From UBA4656 sp002405525 (GTDB taxonomy: Bacteria > Pseudomonadota > Gammaproteobacteria > Xanthomonadales > Ahniellaceae), in NCBI GenBank assembly GCA_036723735.1, contig DAIMGT010000002.1:59408-123407 (forward strand): DNA of 64,000 nucleotides, given 5' to 3'. The position numbers and the translations under genes were made by a program. Below, piece by piece: positions 1 to 11,079 of this stretch; the stretch's first letter is position 1, and every line of letters begins with the position of its first letter. The notes under the pieces are model-generated. The model searched no databases, was not told the origin of the DNA, and saw only the letters and a program-made list of their open reading frames with translations.

Positions 1-103
1 CCGGTCGGGATGTTTGGAGCGTGGGTCGGGATGACGGCCCAGGTGCGCTCCGAATTGGGGTCGGGGCGTCTGGCGGGCCGGATGATTCGAGGACAGGAAC
101 AAC

Positions 104-307
104 ATGCTGATTCTGACCCGTCGGGTGGGCGAAACCCTGATGATCGGTGACAACGTCACGGTCACTGTGCTGGGCGTCAAGGGCAACCAGGTGCGCATCG
201 GCATCAACGCCCCGAAGGACCTCTCGGTGCACCGCGAGGAGATCTACCAGCGCATCAAGCGCGAGCAGGAGGGCGGTCTGCCGCCGATCGACAAACGCGG
301 CGCCTGA
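104..307 (+). CDS. csrA: Carbon storage regulator CsrA (translational regulator)
   Basis: The 67-residue protein begins MLILTRRVGET and carries the family's ligand-contacting segments (GVKGNQVRIGI near residues 24-34, and APKDLSVHREEIY). CsrA is a homodimeric RNA-binding protein that blocks or remodels ribosome binding sites at GGA motifs, controlling carbon storage, motility and biofilm genes. The length is normal (61-70). A purine-rich stretch (gaggacagga) lies just upstream of the ATG. A tRNA-Ser(GCU) and a tRNA-Arg(ACG) follow, the same order as csrA-serV-argV in Escherichia coli. Identity is certain from sequence; targets cannot be seen here. Confidence 0.97.
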   Translation: MLILTRRVGETLMIGDNVTVTVLGVKGNQVRIGINAPKDLSVHREEIYQRIKREQEGGLPPIDKRGA

Positions 308-315
308 GCTTGGCG

Positions 316-345
316 TTTACCGGCCCGATTTCCGCGCGGTATTCT
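316..345 (+). promoter_or_regulatory. Possible sigma70 promoter for tRNA-Ser(GCU)
   Basis: TTTACC and TATTCT are separated by 18 bases, about 100 bases upstream of the tRNA. The match is moderate and read by eye; the tRNA may also be transcribed from csrA. Confidence 0.35.
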
Positions 346-449
346 AGGGCTCGCCGAGGCAGCCGAGAGTTGCGCGACAGCTCACCGGCTCGTCGACCGA
401 TTGTGGCGGTTCATCGTCGACGAAGCGGGACTCAGAAGCGGGAGCAAAC

Positions 450-542
450 GGAGAGATGCCCGAGAGGCCGAAGGGGCTCCCCTGCTAAGGGAGTATAGGG
501 TCAAAAGCTCTATCGAGGGTTCGAATCCCTCTCTCTCCGCCA
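450..542 (+). tRNA. tRNA-Ser (anticodon GCT)
   Basis: Acceptor GGAGAGA pairs with TCTCTCC; the anticodon loop CTGCTAA holds GCT at 484-486. A long variable arm typical of class II tRNA-Ser and a GGTTCGAATCC T-arm are present, with discriminator G and an encoded CCA. It follows csrA as in many Gammaproteobacteria. Confidence 0.97.
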
Positions 543-641
543 TCCCTGCAAGAGACTGTTTCGCCGGCAGGACGTACCGCTCGAACCGGAGGATGTCTTT
601 GGAGGATGTCTTTACGGAGCCGTCAATCGTCGACCGGACCG

Positions 642-670
642 TTGACGAAAACGCGGCGCTTGCGCATACT
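642..670 (+). promoter_or_regulatory. sigma70-like promoter for tRNA-Arg(ACG)
   Basis: TTGACG, a 17-base spacer and CATACT end 11 bases before the mature tRNA, so initiation would lie just in front of it. Both boxes are close to consensus. Confidence 0.65.
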
Positions 671-681
671 TTCGCTTCTTC

Positions 682-758
682 GCGCCCGTAGCTCAGTTGG
701 ATAGAGTACCAGGCTACGAACTTGGTGGTCGGGAGTTCGAATCTCTCCGGGCGCGCCA
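682..758 (+). tRNA. tRNA-Arg (anticodon ACG)
   Basis: Acceptor GCGCCCG pairs with CGGGCGC, followed by G and encoded CCA. The anticodon stem CCAGG/CTTGG encloses CTACGAA, giving ACG (A34 is normally edited to inosine by TadA). Confidence 0.97.
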
Positions 759-767
759 GTTGGTCGG

Positions 768-796
768 AAAGGGTGCTTCGGCGCCCTTTTCATTTT
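768..796 (+). terminator. Intrinsic terminator after tRNA-Arg(ACG)
   Basis: The stem AAAGGGTGC/GCGCCCTTT is capped by a TTCG tetraloop and followed by TTTCATTTT. Position right after the tRNA and the T-rich tail support termination. Confidence 0.75.
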
Positions 797-832
797 GTGG
801 AGGTGCAGCGGTGTGGATGGCGCGCACCGCGA

Positions 833-861
833 TTGACGCTCGCGGACATGGTTCGTACCAT
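833..861 (+). promoter_or_regulatory. sigma70-like promoter for the Pro-Arg-His-Lys tRNA group
   Basis: TTGACG, a 17-base spacer and TACCAT lie about 50 bases before tRNA-Pro and directly after a terminator, so this is the likely start of the next tRNA transcript. Confidence 0.65.
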
Positions 862-912
862 GCGCGTCGCGTAGGGGGCCGGTTCCCTCGCGCGTGGCGG
901 GTCCGGAGATCG

Positions 913-989
<77 letters not shown>

Positions 990-1105
990 TCCGGCCGCCG
1001 GTTCGTCGCTCTCGGGCGGCGGGGTGCAGCGATGATCGAGGCCCTTCCAGGCCGGGTCATCGGATCGTGTCGCTGGGCGACGTTGCAGGATCGTGTCGAC
1101 GCGAA

Positions 1106-1182
1106 GCGCCCGTAGCTCAACCGGATAGAGCATCGGCCTTCTAAGCCGACGGTTGCAGGTTCGAGTCCTGTCGGGCGCGCCA
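1106..1182 (+). tRNA. tRNA-Arg (anticodon TCT)
   Basis: Acceptor GCGCCCG pairs with CGGGCGC, then G and encoded CCA. The stem TCGGC/GCCGA encloses CTTCTAA, giving TCT, which reads the rare AGA/AGG codons. Confidence 0.97.
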
Positions 1183-1206
1183 GCGGCTGCTGGACCCAGA
1201 TTCACC

Positions 1207-1284
1207 GGTGGACGTAGCTCAGTTGGTTAGAGTACCGGATTGTGATTCCGGATGTCGGGGGTTCGAGTCCCCTCGTCCACCCCA
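1207..1284 (+). tRNA. tRNA-His (anticodon GTG)
   Basis: Acceptor GTGGACG pairs with CGTCCAC. An extra 5-prime G (1207) opposite C1281 is the histidine-specific G-1:C73 pair. The loop TTGTGAT gives GTG and CCA is encoded. Confidence 0.97.
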
Positions 1285-1300
1285 AATTGGTCACACGCGT

Positions 1301-1376
1301 GGGCCGTTAGCTCAATTGGTAGAGCAGCGGACTCTTAATCCGTAGGTTCTAGGTTCGAGTCCTAGACGGCCCACCA
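1301..1376 (+). tRNA. tRNA-Lys (anticodon CTT)
   Basis: Acceptor GGGCCGT pairs with ACGGCCC, then A and encoded CCA. The stem GCGGA/TCCGT encloses CTCTTAA, giving CTT. Confidence 0.96.
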
Positions 1377-1712
1377 ATTCAGCCTCCGACCCAACCGCCC
1401 GGAGCGATCGCGTCGGGCGCGTCGAGAGAAGCAGCCAGCGACAACGACGCCTCCGTGGCGCCGTCGTGGTGCCCGGGCAAAGCGCATGATCAGCGCCTCC
1501 GCGCCGGCGGTGCCATCGCTGTCCTCCCGGCCCACGCGAAGCCCCCTCCGCTCCAGACCCCTTGCAAGACCACGCGTCGTGGGGGCACGCGGGGCCGCCC
1601 GCTGTGCTGGCCACGGCCCCGCGTGCGCGCCGGGCGCAGGTCGCGCGCGCCCGCGGCATCGCCCCGGCGACGGGCGTCGGCGCCGCTGCTGCCGCGGACG
1701 CCCCACCATGAC
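1377..1712. other. GC-rich spacer with no supportable gene
   Basis: About 340 bases between tRNA-Lys and the tRNA-Leu promoter. Open frames on both strands are long only because stop codons are rare. They are arginine/proline/alanine-rich, overlap tRNA genes and lack a ribosome binding site or recognisable domain. No clear hairpin terminator was found. Confidence 0.6.
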
Positions 1713-1741
1713 GCGACACCGCCGCTGCCCTCCGGTATCAT
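1713..1741 (+). promoter_or_regulatory. Possible promoter for tRNA-Leu (and tig)
   Basis: GCGACA, a 17-base spacer and TATCAT lie 22 bases before tRNA-Leu. The -10 is good, the -35 partial. Confidence 0.5.
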
Positions 1742-1763
1742 TCGTGACCCCCGAATCCACCCG

Positions 1764-1848
1764 GCGAAAGTGGCGGAACTGGTAGACGCGCTGGATTTAG
1801 GTTCCAGTGGGGCGACCCGTGAGAGTTCGAGTCTCTCCTTTCGCACCA
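1764..1848 (+). tRNA. tRNA-Leu (anticodon TAG)
   Basis: Acceptor GCGAAAG pairs with CTTTCGC, then A and encoded CCA. The stem CTGGA/TCCAG encloses TTTAGGT, giving TAG, and a class II variable arm is present. tig follows 59 bases later, so co-transcription is possible. Confidence 0.97.
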
Positions 1849-1907
1849 GGCTCACGCCGCGGCCCCGCATTCCGTGCGCGGGCGGCCATGCTTCCTGAGG
1901 AGTTGTC

Positions 1908-3203
1908 ATGCAAGTCTCGCTCGAATCCGTCGGCACGCTCGAACGCAAGCTGACCGTGCGCTTTCCCGCCGAGCAGGTGGAGTCCCGCGCCCGCGCGCGG
2001 ATCGTGGAGTTGGGCCGCACGGTGCGGATCAAGGGCTTCCGCCCGGGCAAGGTCCCGCCCCGCGTGCTCGAGCAACGTTTCGGCGCGCAGGTGCGCAGCG
2101 AAGCGATGTCGGAAGCGATTTCCGCCTCCTACCAGGAGGCCCTGCGGCAGCAGAACCTGCGCCCGGTGATGGCGCCGTCGATCAGTGCGCGCGCGGCGGA
2201 GGGCAACGAGATCGAGTACGTCGCGACCTTCGAGGTGGTTCCCGAACTGCCGCCGATCGATGTGTCCGGGTTGCAGGTCACGCGCACCGTCTCCGCGGTC
2301 GAGGAAGACGACGTCGACCGGATGATCGAAACGCTTCGGCAGCAGCGCCGCCAGTGGCAGGTGGTGGAGCGGCCGGCTGCCGCCGGCGACATGGTGATCT
2401 TCGAGTACGCGGCGGTCGCCGACGGCGTCCGCCACCCAGCGGAAGGCTTCGAGCGAGCGGGCACCATTCTCGGCGCCGGCGCCCTGTTCGCGGAGTTCGA
2501 GCCGGTGCTGCTCGGCGCGGTCGCGGGCGATTCTCGCAGCGCTACGGTGCAGTTCCCGGCCAACTTCCGCGAACCCTCGCTGGGCGGCAGGGCGGCAGCG
2601 GTCGACGCGCGGGTGGTTCGGGTGCAGCATCCGGCCCTGCCCGAGGTCGATGATGCCTTCATCGCCAGCTTCGGCGTCCGCGATGGCGGGATGGCGCGTT
2701 TTCGCGCCGACGTGCGGGCCAACCTCGAGCGCGAGTTGAACGCCGCGGTACGAGGGCGCACCAAGGCCGAAGCGGTTTCCAAGCTGATGGCGGCCTGGGC
2801 CGATCTGGAGGTTCCTCGTTCGCTGGTCGACACCGAAGCCGACGGACTGCTCAAGCAGGCGCAGCAGAACGCGCAGCGCGCCGGGGTGCAGCCGCCCGCC
2901 GACGCATCCCTTTTCCGGAAGGATGCGGAGAACCGCGTTCGAGCCTTCGTCTTGCTCGGCGAGATCGCCCGCCAGAACCGGATTTCCCCGGACCCTCAGC
3001 GCGTCAACGAGATGCTGGCGACCATCGCCTCCACCTACGAAGAGCCGGAGAAAGTGGTCGAACTGTACGCCCGCGATCCGGAGTTGATGGCAACCCTGCG
3101 CAACCGCGTGGTCGAGGATCAGGTGGTGGACTGGGTGTTGGATCATGCGAGGGTCGCGGAGCAGCGCCTCTCGTTTGCCGAGCTGATGCAACCGCAGGGC
3201 TGA
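1908..3203 (+). CDS. tig: Trigger factor, ribosome-associated chaperone and prolyl isomerase
   Basis: The 431-residue protein has the three-domain trigger factor plan. The N-terminal ribosome-binding domain includes the signature GFRPGKVP near residues 44-51. A central FKBP-like isomerase domain spans about 155-245, and a long helical C-terminal chaperone domain follows. It binds the ribosome tunnel exit and shields nascent chains. Length matches the family (about 430). The ATG is preceded by gaggag. It starts the conserved cluster tig-clpP-clpX-lon. Confidence 0.97.
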   Translation: MQVSLESVGTLERKLTVRFPAEQVESRARARIVELGRTVRIKGFRPGKVPPRVLEQRFGAQVRSEAMSEAISASYQEALRQQNLRPVMAPSISARAAEGNEIEYVATFEVVPELPPIDVSGLQVTRTVSAVEEDDVDRMIETLRQQRRQWQVVERPAAAGDMVIFEYAAVADGVRHPAEGFERAGTILGAGALFAEFEPVLLGAVAGDSRSATVQFPANFREPSLGGRAAAVDARVVRVQHPALPEVDDAFIASFGVRDGGMARFRADVRANLERELNAAVRGRTKAEAVSKLMAAWADLEVPRSLVDTEADGLLKQAQQNAQRAGVQPPADASLFRKDAENRVRAFVLLGEIARQNRISPDPQRVNEMLATIASTYEEPEKVVELYARDPELMATLRNRVVEDQVVDWVLDHARVAEQRLSFAELMQPQG

Positions 3204-3367
3204 CGCCGGTGCAGTCCGCCTGCCTGCGGTCCGGCCGGAACCTGTCGCTCGTGCCCGGGGCGGGCGCGGGATCGAGCCGGGCGCGCGCGAGCAGGCGTGC
3301 GCCGGCATTGGGGGCGGGGAAGGTTCGCTCTTGGGCGCCGGTCGCGCGCTTCGGGTCCTGACCGGGC

Positions 3368-3395
3368 CTTGAACGGCCGCGCCGCGGCCGCAATC
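3368..3395 (+). promoter_or_regulatory. Possible heat-shock (sigma32) promoter for clpP
   Basis: CTTGAAC, a 13-base spacer and CCGCAATC resemble the sigma32 pattern CTTGAAA-N13/14-CCCCATNT. The -35 is strong, the -10 only partial. It ends 27 bases before the clpP start, leaving a very short leader. Confidence 0.4.
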
Positions 3396-3422
3396 CCTGC
3401 CGCAAACCTTAGGAAGACTCCG

Positions 3423-4040
3423 ATGATCACGAACCTGAACCTGGTCCCGATGGTGGTCGAGCAGACCTCACGCGGCGAGCGTGCCTACGACATCTACTCC
3501 CGGCTGCTGAAGGAGCGGGTCGTGTTCTGCGTCGGGCCGGTGGAGGACTACATGGCCAACGTCATCGTGGCCCAGCTGCTCTTCCTCGAGGCCGAGAACC
3601 CCGACAAGGACATCAATCTGTACATCAACAGCCCGGGCGGCTCGGTTACCGCCGGCATGGCGATCTTCGACACCATGCGCTTCATCCGGCCCCAGGTGAG
3701 TACGATCTGCATCGGCCAGGCGGCCAGCATGGGCGCGTTCCTGCTCGCGGCCGGCGCCAAGGGCAAGCGCTGGTGCCTGCCGAACTCGCGAGTGATGATC
3801 CACCAGCCCTCGGCGGGCTTTTCCGGCCAGGCGTCCGACATCGCGATCCACGCACGCGAGATCCTGTCCATCAAGGCGCGGATGAACGAGTTGATGGCCG
3901 GGTTCACCGGGCGGCCGCTCGACCAGATCGAGAAGGACGTCGACCGCGATTACTTCCTGTCCGCTGCCGAGGCGCGCGATTATGGTTTGGTCGATGGTGT
4001 GCTCGACCGGCGACCGGACGACAGCGTGCGTGCCGGCTGA
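3423..4040 (+). CDS. clpP: ATP-dependent Clp protease proteolytic subunit ClpP
   Basis: The 205-residue serine protease starts MITNLNLVPMVVEQ. The open frame extends further upstream, but the extension is unrelated to ClpP and the internal ATG at 3423 gives the usual N terminus. The catalytic serine lies in GQAASMGAFL, the histidine in MIHQPSAG, and the aspartate near RDYF. It forms a tetradecameric barrel that degrades proteins unfolded by ClpX, whose gene follows after 135 bases. Confidence 0.97.
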   Translation: MITNLNLVPMVVEQTSRGERAYDIYSRLLKERVVFCVGPVEDYMANVIVAQLLFLEAENPDKDINLYINSPGGSVTAGMAIFDTMRFIRPQVSTICIGQAASMGAFLLAAGAKGKRWCLPNSRVMIHQPSAGFSGQASDIAIHAREILSIKARMNELMAGFTGRPLDQIEKDVDRDYFLSAAEARDYGLVDGVLDRRPDDSVRAG

Positions 4041-4175
4041 AGTCGCGCTTCCGCGCCGCTTCACATTCGTATACCCGCTCGGGCCGCGGCGGCGGCGGTC
4101 CGGGGCAATGGCGTGTTATCCTCGGGCCGGAGTCCCGTCTCGGCGGGTCGCTAAAGGTGGCGAGGCGGGCGGAAG

Positions 4176-5459
4176 ATGAGCGAAGACCGACAGGGCAGGG
4201 GCAACGACGGCGGGAAGATCCTGTACTGCTCGTTCTGCGGCAAGAGCCAGCACGAGGTCCGCAAGCTGATCGCGGGTCCGTCCGTGTTCATCTGCGACGA
4301 GTGCGTCGAGCTGTGCAACGACATCATCCGCGAGGAGCTCGAGGAGAAGGCCGCCACCGCGCGCAGCCACCTGCCGAAGCCGCGGGAGATCATGGACGTG
4401 CTGGACCAGTACGTCATCGGACAGAACCGCGCCAAGAAAGTGCTGGCGGTGGCCGTCTACAACCACTACAAGCGGCTCGAGTCGCGGCAGCGCGGTGAGG
4501 ATGTGGAGCTCGCGAAGAGCAACATCCTGCTGATTGGCCCCACGGGCTCCGGCAAGACACTGCTCGCCGAGACGCTGGCCCGGCTGCTCAACGTCCCGTT
4601 CACGATTGCCGACGCAACCACCCTCACCGAGGCGGGCTACGTCGGCGAGGATGTCGAGAACATCATCCAGAAACTGCTGCAGAAGTGCGATTACGACGTC
4701 GAGAAGGCGCAGACCGGCATCGTCTACATCGACGAGATCGACAAGATCTCGCGCAAGAGCGAGAACCCCTCGATCACCCGCGACGTCTCGGGCGAGGGCG
4801 TGCAGCAGGCGCTGCTGAAGCTGATCGAGGGCACCATAGCGTCGGTGCCGCCGCAGGGCGGTCGAAAGCATCCCCAGCAGGAGTTCCTGCAGGTCGATAC
4901 GCGCAACATCCTCTTCGTCTGCGGTGGCGCGTTCGCGGGACTGGAGAAGATCATCCAGGCGCGCTCCGAGTCGACAGGGATCGGGTTTTCCGCGGAAGTG
5001 CGCAGCAAGGACCGCAGGGCGTCGGTCGGTGCGGTCCTGTCGACGGTCGAGCCCGAAGACCTGATCAAGTTCGGCCTGATCCCGGAGTTCGTCGGTCGCC
5101 TGCCGGTGGTTGCGACGCTGGAGGAGCTGGACGAGGCGGCCCTGGTCAAGATCCTGACCGAACCAAAGAACGCGATCACCAAGCAGTTCAAGCGGCTGTT
5201 CGAAATGGAAGGCGTCGACCTCGAGTTCAGGGCCGACGCGCTCTCTGCGGTGGCGCGCAAAGCGCTGCAGCGCAGGACCGGTGCGCGCGGGCTGCGCACG
5301 ATCCTCGAGAGCGTCCTGCTGGAAACGATGTACGAACTGCCCTCGCTGGAGCACGTCAGCAAAGTCGTGGTGGATGAGGCCGTTATCGGCGGAACGGCCG
5401 ACCCATACCTCATCTACCGTGGCACCGCCCAGCAGCAGCCCCGGGCGGCTGGGGACTGA
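4176..5459 (+). CDS. clpX: Clp protease ATP-binding unfoldase ClpX
   Basis: This 427-residue AAA+ protein has an N-terminal four-cysteine zinc-binding domain (CSFC and CDEC motifs, residues about 15-46). It also has a Walker A GPTGSGKT near residue 120, a Walker B VYIDEIDKI, and the IGF-type loop region needed for ClpP docking. It recognises tagged substrates, unfolds them and feeds ClpP. Length fits the family (about 425). The position between clpP and lon is conserved. Confidence 0.97.
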   Translation: MSEDRQGRGNDGGKILYCSFCGKSQHEVRKLIAGPSVFICDECVELCNDIIREELEEKAATARSHLPKPREIMDVLDQYVIGQNRAKKVLAVAVYNHYKRLESRQRGEDVELAKSNILLIGPTGSGKTLLAETLARLLNVPFTIADATTLTEAGYVGEDVENIIQKLLQKCDYDVEKAQTGIVYIDEIDKISRKSENPSITRDVSGEGVQQALLKLIEGTIASVPPQGGRKHPQQEFLQVDTRNILFVCGGAFAGLEKIIQARSESTGIGFSAEVRSKDRRASVGAVLSTVEPEDLIKFGLIPEFVGRLPVVATLEELDEAALVKILTEPKNAITKQFKRLFEMEGVDLEFRADALSAVARKALQRRTGARGLRTILESVLLETMYELPSLEHVSKVVVDEAVIGGTADPYLIYRGTAQQQPRAAGD

Positions 5460-5491
5460 TCCCGGCGGTCGCCGGTGCGCCGGCGGCGTGG

Positions 5492-5520
5492 CTTGCATTT
5501 TGTCGCGTGCAACCGCATAT
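5492..5520 (+). promoter_or_regulatory. sigma32-type heat-shock promoter for lon
   Basis: CTTGCAT, a 14-base spacer and CCGCATAT closely resemble the sigma32 consensus CTTGAAA-N13/14-CCCCATNT. It lies in the clpX-lon gap, about 145 bases before the lon start, as expected for a heat-shock protease gene. Confidence 0.6.
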
Positions 5521-5663
5521 GTGCTGAAGGCCGTCGCGCGGCCACCGCACCGGCCCCGTCGGTCGGTGGTCGGGTGGCGACGCCGGGACGACGCGCGCTG
5601 TGGCGCCGGCGGCGCGGCGCACACCGGCGGAGGCCCGCCCGCCCATCATCCGGGGGAGTCCCC

Positions 5664-8168
<2,505 letters not shown>

Positions 8169-8211
8169 CGTGACGCTGGACTTGGCGCGCCGCGTTTCGC
8201 AGCGCGTCGTG

Positions 8212-8241
8212 TTGCGCGCTCGCGGCGCCGACTGGTATAAA
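8212..8241 (+). promoter_or_regulatory. sigma70 promoter for the HU gene
   Basis: TTGCGC, an 18-base spacer and TATAAA. The -10 is one of the strongest in the window and lies about 115 bases before the hup start. Confidence 0.6.
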
Positions 8242-8356
8242 AGCGGCCCGTTTGCGGGGTAACGGTGCGCTGTGAACGCTGCGCTGTCGCGGTTCGGCAG
8301 AGCGGTACGCCGGGCGCAGCGTGTCCTCCGGCGGGAATCCATTAGGGAGCGACAAC

Positions 8357-8629
8357 ATGAACAAGGCAGAACTCGTGGCGAGCGTCGCCGACGCCGCTGG
8401 GATCACCAAGACCGACGCGGCGAAAGCGATCGAAGCGGTAGTCGCGGTGGTTGAGAAGGCGTTGAAGAAGGGAGACGCGGTTTCAATCATCGGATTCGGC
8501 ACGTTTTCCGTTCGCAGGCGGGCCGCGCGCACCGGCCGAAACCCGCGCACCGGCGCTACGCTGAAGATCAAGGCGTCGAAGGTGCCGGCTTTCAAGGCTG
8601 GCAAGGCCCTGAAGGACGCGATAAACTGA
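8357..8629 (+). CDS. hupB: DNA-binding protein HU-beta
   Basis: The 90-residue histone-like protein begins MNKAELVASVADAAG and contains the HU signature GFGTFSVRRRAARTGRNP, the DNA-minor-groove arm with its conserved proline. HU compacts and bends DNA. The ATG at 8357 follows attagggagcgac, a good ribosome binding site, so the longer upstream frame is rejected. Downstream of lon, as in E. coli, and followed within 20 bases by tRNA-Val. Confidence 0.97.
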   Translation: MNKAELVASVADAAGITKTDAAKAIEAVVAVVEKALKKGDAVSIIGFGTFSVRRRAARTGRNPRTGATLKIKASKVPAFKAGKALKDAIN

Positions 8630-8646
8630 GGATCGACGCGCGACGC

Positions 8647-8721
8647 GGGTGCTTAGCTCAGCGGTAGAGCGTCGCCCTTACAAGGCGAGGGTCGGGGGTT
8701 CGAAACCCTCAGCACCCACCA
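8647..8721 (+). tRNA. tRNA-Val (anticodon TAC)
   Basis: Acceptor GGGTGCT pairs with AGCACCC, then A and encoded CCA. The stem TCGCC/GGCGA encloses CTTACAA, giving TAC. Confidence 0.97.
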
Positions 8722-8730
8722 TGTTTCGGC

Positions 8731-8807
8731 GGAGTGGTAGTTCAGTCGGTTAGAATACCGGCCTGTCACGCCGGGGGTCGCGGGTTCGAGTCCCGTCCAC
8801 TCCGCCA
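8731..8807 (+). tRNA. tRNA-Asp (anticodon GTC)
   Basis: Acceptor GGAGTGG pairs with CCACTCC, then G and encoded CCA. The stem CCGGC/GCCGG encloses CTGTCAC, giving GTC. It is only nine bases from tRNA-Val, so the pair shares a transcript. Confidence 0.97.
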
Positions 8808-8814
8808 ACCGACG

Positions 8815-8844
8815 AGGGCGCCGGCGACGGCGCCCTTGTTTTTT
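8815..8844 (+). terminator. Intrinsic terminator after tRNA-Asp
   Basis: An eight-pair stem AGGGCGCC/GGCGCCCT with a six-base loop is followed by TGTTTTTT. It closes the hup-tRNA transcript before ppiD. Confidence 0.85.
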
Positions 8845-8893
8845 CCGGCCATCAAGAACCGTGCGGCGATGCCGCCCATCCGAAGATCAGACC

Positions 8894-10810
8894 ATGTTGC
8901 AGACGCTTCGCGAAAAGACCTCCGGCTGGATCGCCTTCGTCATCCTGGCCGTCGTCAGTGTCCCCTTCGCGTTCTTCGGCATCGAGCAATACTTCGAGGT
9001 TCGAACGCCCACCAACGTGGCGAAGATCGGCGAACGCGAAATCTCGCAGGATGAGTTCCGCGAGCGCTTCGAGCAGTACCGGCAGAACGCCCGCCGACAG
9101 CTCGGGGAAGCGTACGATGCGGACTACTTCGGATCGACGCTGGTCAAGCGGCAGCTGCTCGAGCAGATGGTCAACGAGGAGCTGCTGCTTCAGGCCTCGG
9201 AGATTGCGGGCACGACGGCCTCGGACGATCGGGTGCGGCGTGAGATAGCTGCCATTCCCGCATTCCAGGTGGACGGCAAGTTCGATGCCGAGCAGTATGG
9301 CCTCCTGCTGCGCTCGCAGGCGCCGGCGCTGACACCGGCGCAGTTCGAAGAGCGCATTCGCCGTGACATCGGTGCGCGGGAGATCCCCGCGCAGGTCGAG
9401 TCGACCGCGACCTTGACGGAAGTGGCGCTGGACCGTTATCTCGCGCTGCGCGAACAGACACGCGACTTCGCCTATGCAATCCTGCCTCCCGCGGCTGCGC
9501 CGGCAGCGCCACCGGACGACGCGGCGGTCGGGGCCTGGTACGAATCGAACAAGTCGGAGTTCATGACCGAGGAGACGCTCAGCGTGCGCTACGTCGAGAT
9601 CGACGCAGCCAAGCTGGAGCCGGCGTCCGGGCCGGACGAGGAAACGCTTCGCCAGCGCTACGAGGATCAGCGCGACCGCTTCGTGGTCGAGGAACAGCGC
9701 CTTGCATCCCACATCCTCGTCAAGGTGCCCGCGGACGCCGATGCCCTGTCGCAGAAGGGCGCACAGGAGCGAGCGGCCGCGCTGGCTGAGCGGGCGCGGG
9801 CCGATGGAGCGGACTTCGCCGCTCTGGCGCGCGAGGCTTCGGACGACGCCGGTTCGAAGTCGGCGGGTGGAGACCTCGGTTGGATCGAAAAGGGAATCAC
9901 GCAGCCGGCGTTCGAGAGCACGCTGTTCACGATGGCACCCCGCACGGTGTCCGACCCTGTCCGCACGGACGAGGGCTTCCATGTCATCCAGTTGCGTGAG
10001 ATCAAGCCGGGCAGCATCAAGCCGTTTGAAGACGTGCGTGCCGAACTGGCGGATCAGTTCCTCAGCAGCGAGCGCGAGCGTTTGTTTTCGGAGCTTTCGG
10101 GGACCCTGATCGACCGCATCTACCAGAACCCCACGTCGATCGAGCCGGCGGCAGCCGCGCTCGGCGGCGAAGTGCAGCGCAGCGAACCCTTCGGGCGCGC
10201 CGGCGGTGCCGGGATTGCAGCGTTTCCCGCGGTGGTACGCGAGGCGTTCTCTGATCGCGTTCTGGTCGATGGAGGCGTCAGCGATCCGATCGACCTCGGC
10301 GGGAGCCGCGTGGTGGCGATCCAGCTCGATCAGCACCAGCCGAGCGCGCAGCGTGCGCTCGAGGAGGTGCGCGACCAGGTGGTTGCCCGGCTCCAGGCCG
10401 AGGCTGTCCGCAATGCGACACGAGTCTCGGCGCGCGCGCTCGGCGATCGATTCGAGCAGGGCGGCGAGCTCGCGGCGCTGGCCGCGGAAGCCGGCGCCAG
10501 CATCACCGACGCCGTCGTCGCGGGCCGGCGGGCGCTCAACCATGACGGATTGCTGGTCGACGAGGTATTCAAGCTGCCGCGGCCGACGTCGGGTTCAACG
10601 GTCAGGCGGCTGGTTGAACTTGCGGACGGGCGCTTCGCGCTGGTCGAGCTGCGCATGGTTACCGACGGCGCCCCAGCGACGCTGGATGCGGCGATCAGGG
10701 ACGCGGCACGCAATGATCTGCGGCAGGCGGTGGCTGGCGCTGAGTCGCGCGCGCTCCTCGATGCTCTGCGCACGGCGGTCGAGGTCAGGATCGTCGAAGA
10801 AAGGCTCTGA
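8894..10810 (+). CDS. ppiD: Periplasmic folding chaperone / peptidyl-prolyl isomerase PpiD
   Basis: The 638-residue protein has one N-terminal membrane anchor (WIAFVILAVVSVPFAFFGI, residues 11-29), a SurA-like N-terminal region and a parvulin domain at about 265-360 (SHILVKV, GGDLGWIEKG). It then continues into the C-terminal region typical of PpiD. It is tethered to the inner membrane and helps newly exported outer membrane proteins fold. The start MLQTLREKTSG was chosen over an 11-residue extension. The location after hup is the same as in E. coli. Confidence 0.95.
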   Translation: MLQTLREKTSGWIAFVILAVVSVPFAFFGIEQYFEVRTPTNVAKIGEREISQDEFRERFEQYRQNARRQLGEAYDADYFGSTLVKRQLLEQMVNEELLLQASEIAGTTASDDRVRREIAAIPAFQVDGKFDAEQYGLLLRSQAPALTPAQFEERIRRDIGAREIPAQVESTATLTEVALDRYLALREQTRDFAYAILPPAAAPAAPPDDAAVGAWYESNKSEFMTEETLSVRYVEIDAAKLEPASGPDEETLRQRYEDQRDRFVVEEQRLASHILVKVPADADALSQKGAQERAAALAERARADGADFAALAREASDDAGSKSAGGDLGWIEKGITQPAFESTLFTMAPRTVSDPVRTDEGFHVIQLREIKPGSIKPFEDVRAELADQFLSSERERLFSELSGTLIDRIYQNPTSIEPAAAALGGEVQRSEPFGRAGGAGIAAFPAVVREAFSDRVLVDGGVSDPIDLGGSRVVAIQLDQHQPSAQRALEEVRDQVVARLQAEAVRNATRVSARALGDRFEQGGELAALAAEAGASITDAVVAGRRALNHDGLLVDEVFKLPRPTSGSTVRRLVELADGRFALVELRMVTDGAPATLDAAIRDAARNDLRQAVAGAESRALLDALRTAVEVRIVEERL

Positions 10811-11079
10811 GGGCCGTTTTGCGATCCCGTTCGTGGACTGCTCATCAAGGCGCCGCCCTCCTGCTTGCCGGCATCCGGTCCGCCACGGTCGAGGCACCGG
10901 ATGCGCGCCAGGCGCGGGGAGAATGCGGCCATTCCCATCCCGTGCGCTTCGTGCGCGGTTCTTGTGCTTGCGGTTCCGCAGCGTCTCCGGGCGCGTCTCC
11001 CTGAAACGGACGCTGCACGGCCGTATCCGCGGCCGGGTGTTCGCGCCCGCCGCCCGGGCAAGCGGCTCGTGACGGCGAG

